A DNA stretch of 55,447 nucleotides from Phycisphaerales bacterium (GTDB lineage: Bacteria; Planctomycetota; Phycisphaerae; UBA1845): NCBI GenBank assembly GCA_003597935.1, contig QZJT01000135.1, positions 1-55,447 on the forward strand. The letters are read 5' to 3'. Positions 53,065 to 55,447 of this stretch are shown piece by piece. The notes below the pieces were generated by a model. That model had not been told where the DNA came from and ran no database searches. It saw only the letters and a list, made by a program, of their open reading frames with translations. Every line of letters starts with the position of its first letter. Position 1 is the stretch's first letter. The position numbers and the translations under genes are program-made.

Positions 53065-55447
53065 ACCCCGCGGGCACCTGATGACGGTCGCCCTGCTGGC
53101 CGCCCTATGCGCCGTCGCGCGCACCGCCGCCACCGGGCAGACGCCCGACGCGCTGCTTCCTGACAACGTCATGGCGGGCTGGAAGGTTTTCGTACAGAAG
53201 CAGTGTACCCGCTGTCACGCGGTCTGGGGTCTGGGGGGCGAGATCGGTCCGGATCTGGGCCGCATCGAGCAGCAGAACCTCACGGCCGGGGAACTGGCGG
53301 GCACGCTGTGGAACCACATCCCCAAGGTCTATTCCCATATGGAACGCAGCCGCTTGGAGTACCCCGGCCTGACGGAGCAGGAGGTCAGCGAACTGTTCAG
53401 CTTCCTGTTCTTCGTTCGCTATCTGGATGAACCGGGCGATCCCGAAGTCGGGCGGCTGGTGCTGCGCGACAAGGGCTGTGCCCGTTGCCACGCCACCGAC
53501 GACAGCCGCCACCTTGAAGCGCCCGACCTCAACCGCTGGGCGGCCTACGCCAACCCCATCGTCTGGGCACAGAAGATGTGGGAGCACGCGCCGAAGATGG
53601 AGGAGGCGATGCGCCAGTCCGGCATGACCTGGCCCCGACTCGAGGACAGCGACCTGGTGGACATCATGGCGTACGTGCGAAGCGTCGGCGGTCAGGAGGA
53701 AAAGACCTACCTGCTGCCCGGCTCGGCGCGAAACGGGGCGAGCCTGTTCGCCGAACGGCAATGCCAGGCCTGTCACCACGCAGGCGGCCAGGGGGGGGAT
53801 CTGGGCACGGCCGTATTGCCGCGAAGTCTGGCGGCTTTGGCGTCGCGGATGTGGAACCACTCGCCCGAAATGACCCGCATGATGGAAGCCCGCGGCCTGC
53901 CCCGCAGTCCGCTGACGGCGCAGGAGATGGCCGACATCATCGCCTACGTCATCTCCCTGCGCTACGACGACCGGACCGGCTCGTCCGACGTCGGGCGCGG
54001 TGTATTCGTGGGTCTGGGCTGCGCCCGTTGTCACGAAGTCGATCCCGCCGGTAAGCGCGCCGCCCCCACGCCGGAAGCACTGGCCGCGTTCGCGACGCCC
54101 GTTCGGCTGGCGCAGGCCATGTGGAACCACGGCGTCAGCATGATGGAACACATGTCGGAAGCCGGATTGGCCTGGCCCATGTTCCAGCCGGGGCAGCCCG
54201 TTGATCTGATCGCCTATCTCGAGTCGCTAGCCCCGATCGAGGCGCGCGCCTCGCACCGACCCGTCGAACCCGCCCCGATCACTGCGCGCCTGGAGCACTT
54301 CGAGCCGCCGGTTATCGAAGAAGGCGCCGCCTGCGCCAGCGCGGCCTGCCACCCGGGCATCATCTCGGGGAAAGTCCTGCACGCGCCGACGACGCAGGGC
54401 GAGTGCGACGCCTGTCACGTACAGGTCGATCCCCGATTCCATCGCTTCGAGCTTGCCTCGCGCGAATCCGGGCTCTGCTACCAGTGCCACGACGAGCGGG
54501 GCGAATCCATGCGCGCACATGGTCCGGTGGCCGTCGACGTGTGTACCGCCTGTCACAATCCCCACGGTGCGGACAACCTGTTCGGGCCGGGTTTTTCCGG
54601 CAACGAAACCTGCTTCGCCGACATGGTGGGGTTGACCGTGGCGCTGGAGACTCTGGTCAGAAGTGACGTGGACTACCCGGTCGGGGCGGCGTCCGGCGAT
54701 CGGTCGCCCGCACGGCCGATGGGCAGCGGCGGCGAGGCGCCGGCGCACCCCCCTCCCGACGTGACGATACAGGCCGGCCCGGCGCCCGTGCAGCAAAGCA
54801 CGCCGTGGGGTTCTTCGACGCGGCCGGGAGCGCCTGCGGCGACAGAGTCCGTGCACGCCATCGCTGCTCCCAGCGGCCCGGTGACGGGCTGTGTGACCTC
54901 AGACTGCCATCCGACCCTCGTTGCGAATGCTGTCGTCCACGGCCCTGCCGCCCAGCAGCAGTGCGACGTATGTCATATGACGGCCGACGAGCAGTCGCAC
55001 CGCTTCAGCCTGGCCGCACCCGAGCCGGGCCTGTGCTATCATTGTCACGATGAACCGCCCGTGGCGGCCTACCAGCATGGGCCGGTCGCGCTGGGAATGT
55101 GTACCGCCTGCCACGATCCCCACAGTGCCCCATACCGTTACATGCTGGGGGCGCCGGGCAAGGATCTGTGCTTCACGTGTCACACCGAAATGGGCGAGCA
55201 CGTCCACGCCGCCCGCGTGCAGCACGAAGTTATCAGTTCGGAAGGATGCACGGTCTGCCACGATGCCCACCGCAGCCAGTACAAGTATCAGCTTCACCAA
55301 GAGACGCCACAGTTGTGCTACCGCTGCCACGAGCCGATTCGCGAACTGGTGTCCACGGCCGGAGTGGGACATGAGCCGGTCACGACCGGAAAGAACTGCG
55401 CCAACTGCCACAATCCCCACGGCAGCGACGTACCCAGGATCCTGGCG
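53015..55447 (+). CDS. Very large multiheme c-type cytochrome, 3' end cut by window edge
   Basis: 811 codons to the window edge with no stop. The ATG at 53015 (GAGG upstream) overlaps the NrfD gene by 50 bp; ATG 53024 and 53081 are other possible starts. A signal peptide is read as TVALLAALCAVARTAATG. The first part has four monoheme modules (CTRCH, CARCH, CQACH, CARCH), each accompanied by a MWNHxPxMxxxM-type motif. The second part has paired CXXCH sites of the c7/octaheme kind: CDACH, CYQCH, CTACH, CDVCH, CYHCH, CTACH, CFTCH, CTVCH, CYRCH, CANCH, plus two CX4CH sites (CASAACH, CVTSDCH). A position expected to be CFxCH reads CFADM. It probably collects electrons from the upstream complex. 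Confidence 0.88.
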   Translation, partial: MTSMEPQPRWSRSPVSRPRGHLMTVALLAALCAVARTAATGQTPDALLPDNVMAGWKVFVQKQCTRCHAVWGLGGEIGPDLGRIEQQNLTAGELAGTLWNHIPKVYSHMERSRLEYPGLTEQEVSELFSFLFFVRYLDEPGDPEVGRLVLRDKGCARCHATDDSRHLEAPDLNRWAAYANPIVWAQKMWEHAPKMEEAMRQSGMTWPRLEDSDLVDIMAYVRSVGGQEEKTYLLPGSARNGASLFAERQCQACHHAGGQGGDLGTAVLPRSLAALASRMWNHSPEMTRMMEARGLPRSPLTAQEMADIIAYVISLRYDDRTGSSDVGRGVFVGLGCARCHEVDPAGKRAAPTPEALAAFATPVRLAQAMWNHGVSMMEHMSEAGLAWPMFQPGQPVDLIAYLESLAPIEARASHRPVEPAPITARLEHFEPPVIEEGAACASAACHPGIISGKVLHAPTTQGECDACHVQVDPRFHRFELASRESGLCYQCHDERGESMRAHGPVAVDVCTACHNPHGADNLFGPGFSGNETCFADMVGLTVALETLVRSDVDYPVGAASGDRSPARPMGSGGEAPAHPPPDVTIQAGPAPVQQSTPWGSSTRPGAPAATESVHAIAAPSGPVTGCVTSDCHPTLVANAVVHGPAAQQQCDVCHMTADEQSHRFSLAAPEPGLCYHCHDEPPVAAYQHGPVALGMCTACHDPHSAPYRYMLGAPGKDLCFTCHTEMGEHVHAARVQHEVISSEGCTVCHDAHRSQYKYQLHQETPQLCYRCHEPIRELVSTAGVGHEPVTTGKNCANCHNPHGSDVPRILA

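Noticed and set aside
51658..53172. 504-codon minus-strand open frame
   Set aside because: Antisense shadow of the NrfD gene; composition (Asp/His/Gln/Arg) is typical of such shadows.

Overview
The window is high-G+C DNA that looks like a Planctomycetota chromosome. Grounds for this: an elongation factor G of the mitochondrial-EFG1/'spd' type, a PEP-CTERM protein, many large secreted proteins with Cys-containing C-terminal modules (CHRD, beta-helix, NHL propeller), a tricorn-like protease, a catalytically degenerate GH10-like protein, and many short palindromic repeats, some inside genes. The phylum is inferred from this gene content; no rRNA is present. Gene order shows no phage and no complete insertion sequence.

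Layout. 1-5.1 kb (minus strand): fusA-type EF-G cut by the left edge, two lipoproteins, a membrane protein, and an AhpD-like peroxidase-related gene whose second catalytic Cys codon is TGA. The frame stays open beyond it and a perfect hairpin with a GGUC loop follows, so it is very likely a selenoprotein. 5.6-10.3 kb is an accessory patch: a PEP-CTERM protein, a clan AA aspartic protease, a stand-alone RelA/SpoT synthetase overlapping a small partner gene (toxSAS-like layout), an HTH/coiled-coil gene with a broken copy of itself nearby, and a PIN toxin/antitoxin pair. 10.7-14.1 kb (minus): XerC/D recombinase with terminator, a small protein, a lipoprotein and a TolB-like lipoprotein.

14.6-22.1 kb (plus) is a run of secreted proteins: two tandem CHRD proteins, a parallel beta-helix protein, a Cys-rich protein and two NHL-like propellers. 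Most end in the same kind of ~75-residue Cys-containing module. Two further modules lie directly behind upstream genes in the +1 frame. 22.2-24.3 kb (minus): molybdate ABC transporter modB and modC without modA. A tRNA-Thr(TGU) is at 24.9 kb. 25.3-32.7 kb (minus): a heavy-metal RND efflux operon (His-rich small protein, lipoprotein adaptor, CzcA/CusA pump, TolC-like channel, tiny lipoprotein).

32.8-46.5 kb: a TMTC-like membrane/TPR protein with palindromic repeats inside its reading frame, a DegT aminotransferase coupled to a FAD oxidoreductase, a secreted protein, the tricorn-like protease, the GH10-like protein and purC. 46.8 kb to the right edge (plus) is a respiratory cluster: pentaheme lipoprotein cytochrome, Tat-exported molybdopterin-type subunit, four-cluster ferredoxin subunit, NrfD/ActC-like quinone-interacting membrane subunit, and a very large multiheme cytochrome cut by the window end. 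Together they resemble a Qrc/alternative-complex-III type quinol:cytochrome c module.
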